A stretch of DNA of 64,000 nt from Blautia luti (lineage in GTDB: Bacteria > Bacillota > Clostridia > Lachnospirales > Lachnospiraceae). The notes under the pieces were generated by a model. The model did no database searches, was not told the origin of the DNA, and saw only the letters and a list, made by a program, of their open reading frames with translations. This document shows, one piece after another, positions 41,491 to 50,717 of this stretch (within the stretch, counting starts at the first letter, position 1; every line of letters begins with the position of its first letter). Made by a program: the position numbers and the translations under genes. The DNA lies in assembly GCF_033096465.1 (NCBI RefSeq), contig NZ_AP028156.1, positions 3,118,501-3,182,500 of the forward strand, written 5' to 3'.

Positions 41491-43650
41491 TTATTTATTC
41501 AGACCTTTCATAGATAAGCTGATACGTTTCTTCTTCATATCAACTCCGATCACGCGTACATCTACGATATCCCCTACACTTACTGCTTCCAGAGGATGTT
41601 TGATAAATCTCTCTGTCATCTCGGAAATGTGTACCAGACCATCCTGGTGTACTCCGATATCTACGAATGCACCGAAGTCAATGACATTACGGACAGTTCC
41701 TTTCAGAACCATTCCTTCTTTTAAGTCTTTCATCTCCAGAACATCAGAGCGAAGGATCGGTTTCGGCATGTCATCACGCGGATCACGGGCCGGTTTCTCC
41801 AGTTCTTTCACGATATCGCGAAGTGTGATCTCACCGATTCCCAGTTCTGCTGCCATCTTTTTGTAGTCTTTTACCTGCAGGGAAAGTCCCAGAAGATTTC
41901 CTGCTATCACATCTTTTGGTTTATATCCAAGTTTGGCAAGAAGAGCAGATGCTGCTTCGTAGCTCTCAGGATGTACACTTGTTGCATCCAGAGGATTCTT
42001 TCCACCGGAGATACGCATGAAACCTGCGCACTGCTCGAATGCTTTCGGGCCTAATTTCGCTACTTTGAGAAGTTCTTTTCTGTCAGTGAACTGACCGTTC
42101 TCTTCTCTGTAAGCTACGATATTCTTGGCGATCACTTTGCTGATACCGGAAATATACTCTAACAGAGATGCAGATGCTGTATTTAAGTCTACGCCGACTT
42201 TATTTACACTGTCTTCTACAACGCCGCTTAACGCTTCATCCAGTTTCTTCTGGTTCATATCATGCTGATACTGGCCTACACCGATGGACTTCGGATCGAT
42301 CTTAACCAGTTCTGCAAGGGGATCCTGTACACGTCTTGCGATAGAAGCCGCACTTCTCTGTCCTACATCAAAATTAGGAAATTCTTCTGTAGCCAGCTTA
42401 CTTGCAGAATAAACAGATGCTCCGGCCTCATTTGTGATCAGATACTGTACTTTCTTCTCCGGGATCTCTTTGAGCATATCTACGATGACCTGCTCTGATT
42501 CACGACATGCAGTACCGTTTCCTACAGAGATCAAGGATACGCCGTATTTCTCGATCATTGCTTCTACTGTATCTTTGGCAGCACGGATCTTCTTTTCTGT
42601 AGTCGGTGCTGTCGGGTAAACAACTGTAGTATCCAGTACTTTACCTGTAGCATCTACAACTGCAAGCTTACATCCTGTACGGAACGCAGGATCCCATCCA
42701 AGTACCACTTTGCCTGCGATTGGAGGCTGCATCAGAAGCTGCTCCAGGTTCTTGCCGAACACACGGATCGCGCCGTCTTCTGCCTTGTCTGTAAGGTCGC
42801 TGCGAATCTCACGCTCGATAGCCGGTCCGATGAGACGTTTGTAGCTGTCTTCTACAACTGCTTTCAGGATTGGAGTTGTGTTCGGGTTATCTTTCTTGAT
42901 GACTCTCTTATTTAAATAACGAAGAATATCTTCTTCCGGTGCATTTACCTTTACAGTGATAAATTTCTCTTTCTCACCACGGTTTAATGCAAGAACACGG
43001 TGTCCTGCCAGTTTCTTGATCGGCTCTTCGAATTCATAATACATCTCGTATACAGACTGTGTCTCTGCATTCTTTGCAGCAGAAGAAATACTTCCGTTCT
43101 TTGTGGTCAGGTTACGAATATAGATACGATAGTCTGCTTCATCGGAAATACGCTCTGCGATAATGTCTTTGGCGCCGTTTAATGCCTCTGTGACATTCTT
43201 AACGCCTTTTTCTTCAGAAACGTATGCTTTGGCTTCCTCTTCTACCGGCTTGTCTGTCATCTGCAGAAGAATGATATCTGCCAGCGGCTCCAGACCTTTT
43301 TCCTTGGCGATGGTCGCACGGGTGCGGCGCTTCGGGCGATATGGTCTGTATAAGTCCTCTACCACTACCAAAGTCTGGGCATCCAGGATCTGTTTCTTCA
43401 GTTCCTCTGTCAGTTTGCCCTGGTCCTCAATGCTCTTTAATACCTGGTTCTTCTTATCTTCCAGATTTCTTAAATAAGTCAGTCTCTCAAAGAGTGCACG
43501 GAGCTGCTCATCATTGAGGGAACCGGTTGCTTCTTTTCTGTATCGGGAAATGAATGGGATGGTGTTACCTTCGTCAATTAATTTGACTGCAGCTTCTACC
43601 TGCCATTTTTCCACCTTTAATTCCTGTGTGATTACCTGAATAATATCCAT
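41491..43650 (-). CDS. tex: Tex-type RNA-binding protein
   Basis: 719 residues, the full Tex layout: an N-terminal helical domain with NTIPFISRYRKEATGSL, a YqgF-like nuclease-fold domain (about 320-450, LGWDPAFRTGCKLAVVDATG), helix-hairpin-helix motifs (LLEYISGISKVIAKNIVAYR) and a C-terminal S1 domain (GTVRNVIDFGAFVDIGVHQD then GLVHIS). Tex binds nucleic acids and influences transcription and RNA turnover; it is essential or beneficial in several Gram-positives. Monocistronic. Confidence 0.94.
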   Translation of the reverse strand: MDIIQVITQELKVEKWQVEAAVKLIDEGNTIPFISRYRKEATGSLNDEQLRALFERLTYLRNLEDKKNQVLKSIEDQGKLTEELKKQILDAQTLVVVEDLYRPYRPKRRTRATIAKEKGLEPLADIILLQMTDKPVEEEAKAYVSEEKGVKNVTEALNGAKDIIAERISDEADYRIYIRNLTTKNGSISSAAKNAETQSVYEMYYEFEEPIKKLAGHRVLALNRGEKEKFITVKVNAPEEDILRYLNKRVIKKDNPNTTPILKAVVEDSYKRLIGPAIEREIRSDLTDKAEDGAIRVFGKNLEQLLMQPPIAGKVVLGWDPAFRTGCKLAVVDATGKVLDTTVVYPTAPTTEKKIRAAKDTVEAMIEKYGVSLISVGNGTACRESEQVIVDMLKEIPEKKVQYLITNEAGASVYSASKLATEEFPNFDVGQRSAASIARRVQDPLAELVKIDPKSIGVGQYQHDMNQKKLDEALSGVVEDSVNKVGVDLNTASASLLEYISGISKVIAKNIVAYREENGQFTDRKELLKVAKLGPKAFEQCAGFMRISGGKNPLDATSVHPESYEAASALLAKLGYKPKDVIAGNLLGLSLQVKDYKKMAAELGIGEITLRDIVKELEKPARDPRDDMPKPILRSDVLEMKDLKEGMVLKGTVRNVIDFGAFVDIGVHQDGLVHISEMTERFIKHPLEAVSVGDIVDVRVIGVDMKKKRISLSMKGLNK

Positions 43651-43771
43651 TATTTCTTTATCTCCTCTTGTTGCTTATCAGAATCGTTGTACCGGTTCTG
43701 CAAAAAACGCTCTTGTGATAGGTTATCAATCCGGCGTTCATTTGTCAAGTACCGGATTTTCCCGTCGGGAA

Positions 43772-45058
43772 TCAGCCGAAATATTCATCCAGCTGAGTAA
43801 TAAATTCTTCCGGTACTTTCCGTTCAAATGGAAAACTGTCGATATTTCCCAGTCTGTCTGCAATGTATCCAAGCAGGATGGCACTTCTCTCCAGTGACCA
43901 GTCTGACAGCAGTGCAATGGTATCGTGGCGGGTGTGCATGCCGAAACCATCTCTGTTCAGAGTCATTGCAGGAATTCCTTTCCATGCGAAAGTATTGGAA
44001 TCGCTTCCCCAGATCTGATTCTTGGTTGACATTCCGATTCCGATCTCATGAGCCATATAAGTGATCATATTACAAACAGAAGCATCTCCTGTAACACCAA
44101 CTACCGTTCCGCCCACAAGCTGTCCTGCAAGGTCTACATTCATATTGAAACGGTGTGCAGGAAGCTCTGTTTCATGGACTTTGATATAACTCTGGCTTCC
44201 CAGCAGACCCTTTTCCTCTGCACCAAACCATACGAATTCCATTGTTCTACGTGGTCTGTGCACCTGGAAATATCTGCACAGTTCCATAATGATGGCACCG
44301 CCGGACATGTTATCATATGCCCCAGGTCCTTCAGGAACAGAATCATAATGTGCAGTCAGAGTCAGGATTTCTTCTGCTCGATCGGTTCCTTCGATCCGTG
44401 CCACTACATTGCGTGATGTACGTGTTACAGTCTTCTGTTCTACAGACAAACATGCCTGAGATGCTCCGTTGGTCACCAGTTCGATGGCATCTTTATAATG
44501 AATGCTTACGCCAGGAATTCTGTTATGATAATTCTGTGCTTCTTTTCCTGCCTCTTTTTTCTCTTCTCCCGGCAGATTTTTCGGCAGACCATATGCGCGC
44601 GGAACCAGATCCTCTCCCTCATCTAACGGAGAACCTGCAATACTGATAAAGCCAACAGCACCTGCCTTCACCAGCTTCTGGTACATGTCTTTTCTAATCG
44701 GATCATTTACCATAACGATCTTTCCGCTGACATGTGCAAGGCTGATCTCATCACCATTCTCTGCATAGACAAACGGCGCCTGCAGTCCATCCTCTGCCGT
44801 GTTGCCGCATCTGCCGTATCCAGTCACTGTGTATTCCTTTTTGTACGGTTTTGTAATTGTCAGCTTTGCCTTCTTTATCTGGAAAGTATCGAAACCGAAC
44901 TCTTCCAGACGGCTTTCCACACCTAAGCTGCTCAATGTTTCCAGAAGCAGTGCTGCCGCTTTTTCCTCGCCTGCAGTACCTGCCTCTCTGATATAGTCAA
45001 ATCCTGCCAGAAATTCCATCTGGCGCTTTCCGCTGATCTCGTTTGTATTCATAGTCAT
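43772..45058 (-). CDS. M28 family zinc aminopeptidase with PA domain
   Basis: 428 residues from the ATG at 45058, which follows GGGAAGG; the ATG at 45073 overlaps that site. A protease-associated (PA) domain lies at about 85-180, inside an M28 fold. The two-zinc ligands are visible: HYDS, GAYDNMSGG, GAEEKGLLGS (Glu-Glu), NVDLAG and HTRHDT. No signal peptide, so it is probably a cytoplasmic dipeptide or amino-acid-releasing enzyme. Stands alone. Confidence 0.9.
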   Translation of the reverse strand: MTMNTNEISGKRQMEFLAGFDYIREAGTAGEEKAAALLLETLSSLGVESRLEEFGFDTFQIKKAKLTITKPYKKEYTVTGYGRCGNTAEDGLQAPFVYAENGDEISLAHVSGKIVMVNDPIRKDMYQKLVKAGAVGFISIAGSPLDEGEDLVPRAYGLPKNLPGEEKKEAGKEAQNYHNRIPGVSIHYKDAIELVTNGASQACLSVEQKTVTRTSRNVVARIEGTDRAEEILTLTAHYDSVPEGPGAYDNMSGGAIIMELCRYFQVHRPRRTMEFVWFGAEEKGLLGSQSYIKVHETELPAHRFNMNVDLAGQLVGGTVVGVTGDASVCNMITYMAHEIGIGMSTKNQIWGSDSNTFAWKGIPAMTLNRDGFGMHTRHDTIALLSDWSLERSAILLGYIADRLGNIDSFPFERKVPEEFITQLDEYFG

Positions 45059-45171
45059 TAAAAACCTTCCCATACTGTTTTTTCATATTAACAACAATTG
45101 TTTCTATTATAGCATTCATGCACCGGTTTTTTCCACAATTTTCTTTCAGATCATTTTTCCTTATCCGGAGC

Positions 45172-45232
45172 CAAAAAAGAAAGCCCTTTTCTGCCGATTA
45201 TCTTTATCACATCAAAAAAGGACTTTTTCTAT
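45172..45232 (-). terminator. Terminator of the DUF975 gene
   Basis: On the minus strand AAAGTCCTTTT pairs with AAAAGGGCTTT (one G-T pair) around a loop of about 25 bases, followed by CTTTTTTGG. Confidence 0.65.
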
Positions 45233-45237
45233 ATTCT

Positions 45238-46284
45238 TTATTTCAGACTGTTGAAATACTCATCCCATGGTTTCGGTTCGTTGTCTTCTTCCTCTTCCTG
45301 GGCTGGCGGGGTTCTCTGTTCTTTTGGGCTTGCAGTATCTTCCTGATCATTCCGTTTTTCTGTACTGTTTGTGCTCTGCACATTACTCTGCATTTCTTCG
45401 TTATCTGCGGTATTTTGTTCTTCCCTGTTGTCATAAGAATCTGCTGCCGGTTCTTCCGGTGCACGCCAGAACTGCTGCGGATGCGGCTGTTCTTCCTGGA
45501 TCCGTCCACCGAATATCGGGTTCACATAATCCTGTGCCGCACGTTCTTCTTCCTCTTTCTCTGCAGTAAGTTCTCCCATCAGATCACGATAGAACATCGC
45601 TTCTGTCATAACCATATACGGAAGGATCCATAAAAGTGCAATATAGAAGGTAAACACAGACAAAAACATCAACGGAATAAAGCTTGCCTTCAGCATCAGG
45701 TATCTGCCACAGCTTCCTCTCATAAGATTGATGCTCTCTTTCAACGCATCTCTTCCTTTCATCTCCGGATGGTCAGAAAGGATAAAATACGCCATCTCCA
45801 TAGGGATCACCAACACCTCATAAACCAGAAGCCCGATGATCAGCATAGAAGCACTTATCACCACAGAATCTGCCAGAGCATTAATATCATTTACATCCAC
45901 CTGTGCTGTATAACTGTAGATCGTGGACGGAAGCATAGTCAGCAGATTGATCACTGCAAACACGAAGGAAGCCGTGATCACGCGATCCGGATGATTTCTG
46001 TAAAAATACAGCAGATCATTCAGTGAATATTGTTTCCCTCTGGCAATATTCAGATACATATAGATCATTCCCGCTGACATCACATTCACGATCAGTGACA
46101 GGATAAAAGAAAAAACATTTGCCAGCACAATATCCAGAACGGAGTCTCCCGGAAACAGTTCTCCGGATACCAGGCTGCTGACTAACAGCAGTCCCTGGAC
46201 GATCACAAATGCCAGGATCAGTGTTCCGTACTTTCCAGACATCCGCTCTCTCGCCCGGGCTTTTAATTCACTTCTCTGTGTCAT
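45238..46284 (-). CDS. DUF975 family membrane protein with acidic tail
   Basis: 348 residues. Residues 1-215 are the DUF975 domain with six helices and the start RSELKARARERMSGKYG, characteristic of this Firmicutes family. Residues about 228-348 form a highly charged, glutamate- and glutamine-rich tail (EEEERAAQDY..., EEEEDNEPKPWDEYF), likely disordered and cytoplasmic. Function unknown. It follows lysC by 11 bp on the same strand, so it may be co-transcribed with it. Confidence 0.88.
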   Translation of the reverse strand: MTQRSELKARARERMSGKYGTLILAFVIVQGLLLVSSLVSGELFPGDSVLDIVLANVFSFILSLIVNVMSAGMIYMYLNIARGKQYSLNDLLYFYRNHPDRVITASFVFAVINLLTMLPSTIYSYTAQVDVNDINALADSVVISASMLIIGLLVYEVLVIPMEMAYFILSDHPEMKGRDALKESINLMRGSCGRYLMLKASFIPLMFLSVFTFYIALLWILPYMVMTEAMFYRDLMGELTAEKEEEERAAQDYVNPIFGGRIQEEQPHPQQFWRAPEEPAADSYDNREEQNTADNEEMQSNVQSTNSTEKRNDQEDTASPKEQRTPPAQEEEEDNEPKPWDEYFNSLK

Positions 46285-46295
46285 AAATTCACCTG

Positions 46296-47504
46296 TCAGT
46301 CTGCCAGATTGAATGCATCATGTACTGCATTCATGGCACGTACTCCGTCTTTCTCGTTGATCAGTACAGTCACACGGATCTCAGATGTGGAGATCATGTT
46401 GATATTTACGCCCTCATTATAAAGGCTCTCGAACATCTTCGCTGCTACTCCAGGGTTGCTCATCATTCCTGCACCTACGATAGAAAGCTTCGCAATGTTT
46501 CTCTCAGAATGAAGTTCTGCATATCCAAGTCTTGCCTGGTTTGCTTCCAGAGCTGCCACTGCGTCATCCAGATCATTACCGTCTACTGTAAAGGAAATAT
46601 CCTTCTTTCCGGCACGTCCGATAGACTGCAGGATCACATCTACATTAATATTCTTCTTTGCAAGTGTATCAAATACTTTAAAAGCCACACCCGGCTCATC
46701 TTTTAATCCGATTATCGCGATCCTTACTGCATCTGTATCCAGAGCAACACCGCTGATCAACATTCTCTCCACTGTTACTTCCTCCTTTACCACAGTTCCT
46801 TCGCTGTTGTTTAAACTTGAACGTACCACAAGAGGCACGCCATATTTCTTCGCCATCTCTACAGAACGGTTGTGAAGTACGCCAGCTCCCAGAGTTGCCA
46901 GATCCAACATCTCATCGTAGGTGATCTCTTTCAGTTTTCTTGCATTCGGAACCTTACGCGGATCTGCTGTGTAAACGCCGTCTACGTCTGTATAGATCTC
47001 GCAGGCATCTGCATGAAGCGCTGCTGCCAGAGCTACTGCTGTTGTATCAGAACCGCCTCGTCCCAGAGTTGTATAATCATCATATTTGTCAACTCCCTGG
47101 AATCCGGTAACAACTACGATCTTCTTGTTCTCCAGTTCTCTCTTGATACGCTCTGTGTCAATTCTCTTTAATCGTGCATTTCCATGGCTGCTTGTGGTAT
47201 GCATGGAAACCTGAAAAGCATTCAGGGATACTGCAGGCACGCCCATTTCATCCATTGCCATCGCCATCAGTGCAACAGACATCTGTTCCCCGATGGTAAA
47301 GAGCATATCCATCTCTCTTTTCGGAGGTTTCTCGTTGATATCCTTTGCCATGGTGATCAGTTCGTCTGTATATTTGCCCATCGCAGACAGAACCACAACC
47401 ACGTCATTTCCCTTCCGGTATTCCTCGATACAGCGTTTCGCAACATTAAAGATACGCTCTTTATTTGCAACTGATGTACCGCCAAATTTCTTAACAATTA
47501 ACAT
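46296..47504 (-). CDS. lysC: Aspartate kinase
   Basis: 402 residues: kinase start VKKFGGTSVANKERI, FTIGEQMSVALMAMAM, GRGGSDTTAVALAAAL, then two ACT domains from about 262 (IIGLKDEPGVAFKVFDTLAK, LSIVGAGMMSNPGVAAKMFE) for feedback control by lysine and/or threonine. It catalyses the first step of the aspartate pathway. It has its own promoter (47585-47613) inside the end of hom. Confidence 0.95.
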   Translation of the reverse strand: MLIVKKFGGTSVANKERIFNVAKRCIEEYRKGNDVVVVLSAMGKYTDELITMAKDINEKPPKREMDMLFTIGEQMSVALMAMAMDEMGVPAVSLNAFQVSMHTTSSHGNARLKRIDTERIKRELENKKIVVVTGFQGVDKYDDYTTLGRGGSDTTAVALAAALHADACEIYTDVDGVYTADPRKVPNARKLKEITYDEMLDLATLGAGVLHNRSVEMAKKYGVPLVVRSSLNNSEGTVVKEEVTVERMLISGVALDTDAVRIAIIGLKDEPGVAFKVFDTLAKKNINVDVILQSIGRAGKKDISFTVDGNDLDDAVAALEANQARLGYAELHSERNIAKLSIVGAGMMSNPGVAAKMFESLYNEGVNINMISTSEIRVTVLINEKDGVRAMNAVHDAFNLAD

Positions 47505-47529
47505 TGTTTTTTGCTTCCTCCATAATAAG

Positions 47530-47570
47530 TTTACAGGAAAGAAAAGACTTAATGCCTTCCCTTTCCTGTT
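47530..47570 (-). promoter_or_regulatory. Leader hairpin of lysC
   Basis: CAGGAAAG and CTTTCCTG form an 8-bp stem with a loop of about 19 bases in the short leader between the internal promoter and the lysC ribosome site. No known riboswitch is recognised. Confidence 0.35.
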
Positions 47571-47584
47571 GTTCAGTAACCTAT

Positions 47585-47613
47585 ATCATACACGAAATCC
47601 GTCAATTTATCAA
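47585..47613 (-). promoter_or_regulatory. Internal promoter for lysC
   Basis: TTGATA (47608-47613) and TATGAT (47585-47590) on the minus strand with a 17-bp spacer; it overlaps the hom stop codon. Confidence 0.6.
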
Positions 47614-48824
47614 TCTTTTACGCGGATTTTTGCAAGTACCTGGCTCTCGATCTTTGTCAGTTTCTCTTTGAACTCACCCTGTGTCATTTCAGCAGTAATA
47701 AATGCACATTCTTCCGGAAGCTGTTTCAGGCAGATCACTTCGATCTCACCGAATACCTTCTTCGCTTCCTTTGCTGCATCTTTCTTAATTCTTACGAAAA
47801 ATCTTCCTGTCACATCATCCAGTGGTTTCAGGACTGCAGGAGTGCCGTTCCAGTTTGTTGAAATATTTGTGTGAAGGTGTTTGGCAGCATCTACGATATC
47901 ACCAACTACAGCACTTGCAGTAGGAAGTTTACCTGCGCCGCTTCCATAGAACATAGCATCTCCAAGCATGTTTCCATGTACAAAAACTGCGTTAAACACA
48001 TCATTGACATTATAAAGAGGGCTGTCCTTGCCAAGCAGGAACGGTGCAACCAGTGCATAGCAGGTTCCATCTGCTTCTCTGCGGCTTGTTCCCAGAAGTT
48101 TGATGGTTCTGCCAAGCTTCGCAGCATATTCCATGTCTTCCGGTGTGATCTTTGTGATTCCCTCTGTGTAAATATCTTCAAAGTCAAAATATCTCTCATA
48201 GGCAAGAGAGGAAAGAATTGCGATCTTACGGCATGCATCGTAGCCTTCTACGTCTGCAGTCGGATCTGCTTCTGCATATCCTTTCTGCTGAGCCTCTTTT
48301 AACACGGTGTCGAACTCGCATCCTTCTGTGCTCATCTTATACAGCATGTAGTTGGTTGTTCCGTTGAGGATACCTGTCACTTCATCGATCTCATCTCCTG
48401 TAAGGGAAGAGTTGATCACACGGATGATCGGGATTCCGCCGCCACAGCTTGCTTCAAATAAGAAGTTAATGCTCTTTTCCTTTGCAATATCCATGAGCTC
48501 ACGGCCATGTTTGGCAACCAGTGCCTTGTTGGATGTACATACATTCTTTCCTGCAAGAAGTGCTTTCTTTACAAAAGTATACGCCGGTTCTACACCGCCC
48601 ATTACTTCTACTACGATATCTACTTCCGGATCATTGACGATCTGCTCATAATCATGAACCAGAACTTTCTCTACAGGCTGTCCCGGAAAATCACGAAGAT
48701 CCAGAACATATTTTACATTGAGTTCCTGTCTGGCACGTCTTGCAATACTCTCTTTGTTTGTGTTTAATACTTCAAATACACCGCTTCCTACTGTGCCATA
48801 TCCCAAAATTGCTACATTGATCAT
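47610..48824 (-). CDS. hom: Homoserine dehydrogenase
   Basis: 404 residues: NAD(P)-binding GYGTVGSGVFEVL, the catalytic domain with LFEASCGGGIPIIRVINSSL, GILNGTTNYML and YAEADPTADVEGYDA. A short ACT-like region lies at the end (about 340-404). It reduces aspartate semialdehyde to homoserine for threonine and methionine. It sits 7 bp after the ACT-domain gene, so they form an operon. Confidence 0.95.
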   Translation of the reverse strand: MINVAILGYGTVGSGVFEVLNTNKESIARRARQELNVKYVLDLRDFPGQPVEKVLVHDYEQIVNDPEVDIVVEVMGGVEPAYTFVKKALLAGKNVCTSNKALVAKHGRELMDIAKEKSINFLFEASCGGGIPIIRVINSSLTGDEIDEVTGILNGTTNYMLYKMSTEGCEFDTVLKEAQQKGYAEADPTADVEGYDACRKIAILSSLAYERYFDFEDIYTEGITKITPEDMEYAAKLGRTIKLLGTSRREADGTCYALVAPFLLGKDSPLYNVNDVFNAVFVHGNMLGDAMFYGSGAGKLPTASAVVGDIVDAAKHLHTNISTNWNGTPAVLKPLDDVTGRFFVRIKKDAAKEAKKVFGEIEVICLKQLPEECAFITAEMTQGEFKEKLTKIESQVLAKIRVKD

Positions 48825-48831
48825 TTTTCTT

Positions 48832-49287
48832 TTACTCCCTGCCTAAAATTTTCAGATAGTGAATTCCTTCACTCTGTTCAATCATCTCTACCATTGCTTC
48901 TGCATCTCCCTCACCCGGAAGAATATCTACACTCAAAGTGAGTGTGGCAACTCCATTGATGGGAATACTCTGGTGAATGGTAAGTATGTTTCCGTGAAAC
49001 CGTGCGATCGTCTGCAGGACAACCGACAAAAGCCCCGGTTCGTCATCCATCTGAATGATAAAAGTGATGGTTTTTCCCCTAGTTTCTTCATGAAATGGGA
49101 AAATATCATCTTTATATTTGTAGAAAGAACTCCTGCTGATCCCTGTCCGCTCTGCCGCATCCTGTACAGTGTCTACCTTGCCGGAATCCAGAAGTTTCTT
49201 GGCTTCTACGACTTTCAACAGGACTACCGGAACTGCACGTTCTCTCACTACAAAATATTTCTTTTTTTCTGATATTGGTTTCTGCAT
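48832..49287 (-). CDS. ACT-domain protein, PheB-like
   Basis: 151 residues: an N-terminal helix-turn-helix-like part (VVEAKKLLDSGKVDTVQDAA, ERTGISRSSFYKYKDD) and a C-terminal ACT domain (about 72-147, TFIIQMDDEPGLLSVVLQTI). This matches the Bacillus PheB family, located upstream of homoserine or aromatic genes; it probably senses an amino acid and may regulate transcription. It is the first gene of the threonine operon, 7 bp before hom. Confidence 0.88.
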   Translation of the reverse strand: MQKPISEKKKYFVVRERAVPVVLLKVVEAKKLLDSGKVDTVQDAAERTGISRSSFYKYKDDIFPFHEETRGKTITFIIQMDDEPGLLSVVLQTIARFHGNILTIHQSIPINGVATLTLSVDILPGEGDAEAMVEMIEQSEGIHYLKILGRE

Positions 49288-49385
49288 CTCTATTTACCTG
49301 TCCGTTTCTTAAAGACATTTGTATTTATACAATGGATATATTAACACAACAGATAGAAATACGCAAGAATTAAGTTATTACATAC

Positions 49386-49426
49386 AACACAAAAAGACTG
49401 CCATATTTCAGACAGCCTTTTCTATT
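49386..49426 (-). terminator. Terminator of prfB
   Basis: On the minus strand AAGGCTGTC pairs with GGCAGTCTT (two G-T pairs), followed by TTTTTG. Confidence 0.75.
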
Positions 49427-49428
49427 CA

Positions 49429-50539
49429 TTATTTCTTCAATGCGATCCATTTCAAATATGCGTTGATAAAGATATCAATTCCACCGTCTAATACTGCATC
49501 CACGTTTCCGGTCTCTTCGTTTGTACGATGATCCTTGACCATGGTATATGGCTGCATTACATAGGAACGGATCTGATTTCCCCATCCGATATCAGTTACT
49601 TCACCACGGATACCGGAAAGTTTTGCCTCTGCTTCCTGCTGTTTGAGAAGATACAGCTTTGCTTTCAGCATCTGCATAGCCTTGTCTTTATTCATATGCT
49701 GAGAACGTTCATTCTGACACTGTACCACGATTCCTGTCGGGAAATGTGTGATACGGATGGCAGATGATGTCTTGTTGATATGCTGACCGCCGGCACCACT
49801 GCTTCGGTAAGTATCGATACGGATATCGTCATCATTGATCTCCACATCCAGATCCTTCTTGATATCCGGCATGACATCGCAGGATACGAAAGAAGTCTGA
49901 CGTTTACCTGCTGCATTAAAAGGAGAAATACGCACCAGACGGTGAACTCCTTTCTCCGATTTCAGATATCCATATGCATTGGTTCCGTTTACCTGGAATG
50001 TAACAGACTTAATACCTGCTTCATCACCATCCAGATAATCCAGCACTTCAAGGCTGAATCCCTTCTTATCTGCCCAGCGGCTGTACATACGGTAAAGCAT
50101 ACCGCACCAGTCACAGGCCTCTGTTCCGCCTGCACCTGCATTCAGTTTGATAATGGCATTCTCACTGTCATACTCACCTGAAAGCAGTGTCTTGATACGG
50201 ATATTGTCAAAGTCCTTCTGGAATTCATCCAGCATCTCCTGGATTTCAGGGATCAGTGCCGGATCATTCTCCTCATAACCCATCTCGATCATGGTTTCCA
50301 TATCTTCCATCTGGGTCACCAGATTCTGATACGTCTCCATGTCATCTTTCATATCTTTTAATTCTTTCATTTTCTTCTGGGAAACTTCTGCATCATCCCA
50401 GAAATCAGGCGCTTCCATTTCGCGCTCTAATTCTTCGACCTTCTGCTCTTTGTTAGCGAGGTCAAAGTGAATCCCTCACTTCCACTAATGGTTCTGTGTA
50501 AGTTGCAAGAATACTCTTGAACTGATCTAATTCAACCAC
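49429..50539 (-). CDS. prfB: Peptide chain release factor 2, programmed +1 frameshift
   Basis: Encoded in two frames. The first runs from a GTG (50537-50539) for 25 codons (VVELDQFKSILATYTEPLVE, VRDSL) to an in-frame TGA (50462-50464). The slippery site CTT-TGA-C (50467-50461) is preceded by GTGAGGG, a Shine-Dalgarno-like stimulator. After +1 slippage the frame continues DLANKEQKVEELERE into the 329-codon main part, total 369 residues. The stop-recognition motif SPF (in RISPFNAAGK) and the catalytic GGQ (GAGGQHINKTS) are present. Low RF2 favours the shift, so the gene is autoregulated. The usual ORF callers see only the part from 50418. Confidence 0.95.
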
Positions 50540-50644
50540 AGCTTCACCCACTTTCTTATTTTAATTACTTTCACTTTCAGACCACGCCCGCACTGCGGCG
50601 GGGTAACTCTTTCAAGATAATAGCATATCCCACAGAAAAATACA

Positions 50645-50684
50645 AATAAAAGATTCCCGGAAACATTTTCAGCTCCCGGGAATT
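50645..50684 (-). terminator. Terminator of the dapF-like gene
   Basis: On the minus strand AATTCCCGGG pairs with CCGGGAAT around a 14-base loop, followed by CTTTTATTT. Confidence 0.8.
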
Positions 50685-50717
50685 GTTAGGCGGATAAGAT
50701 CATCCACTCTATTTATT

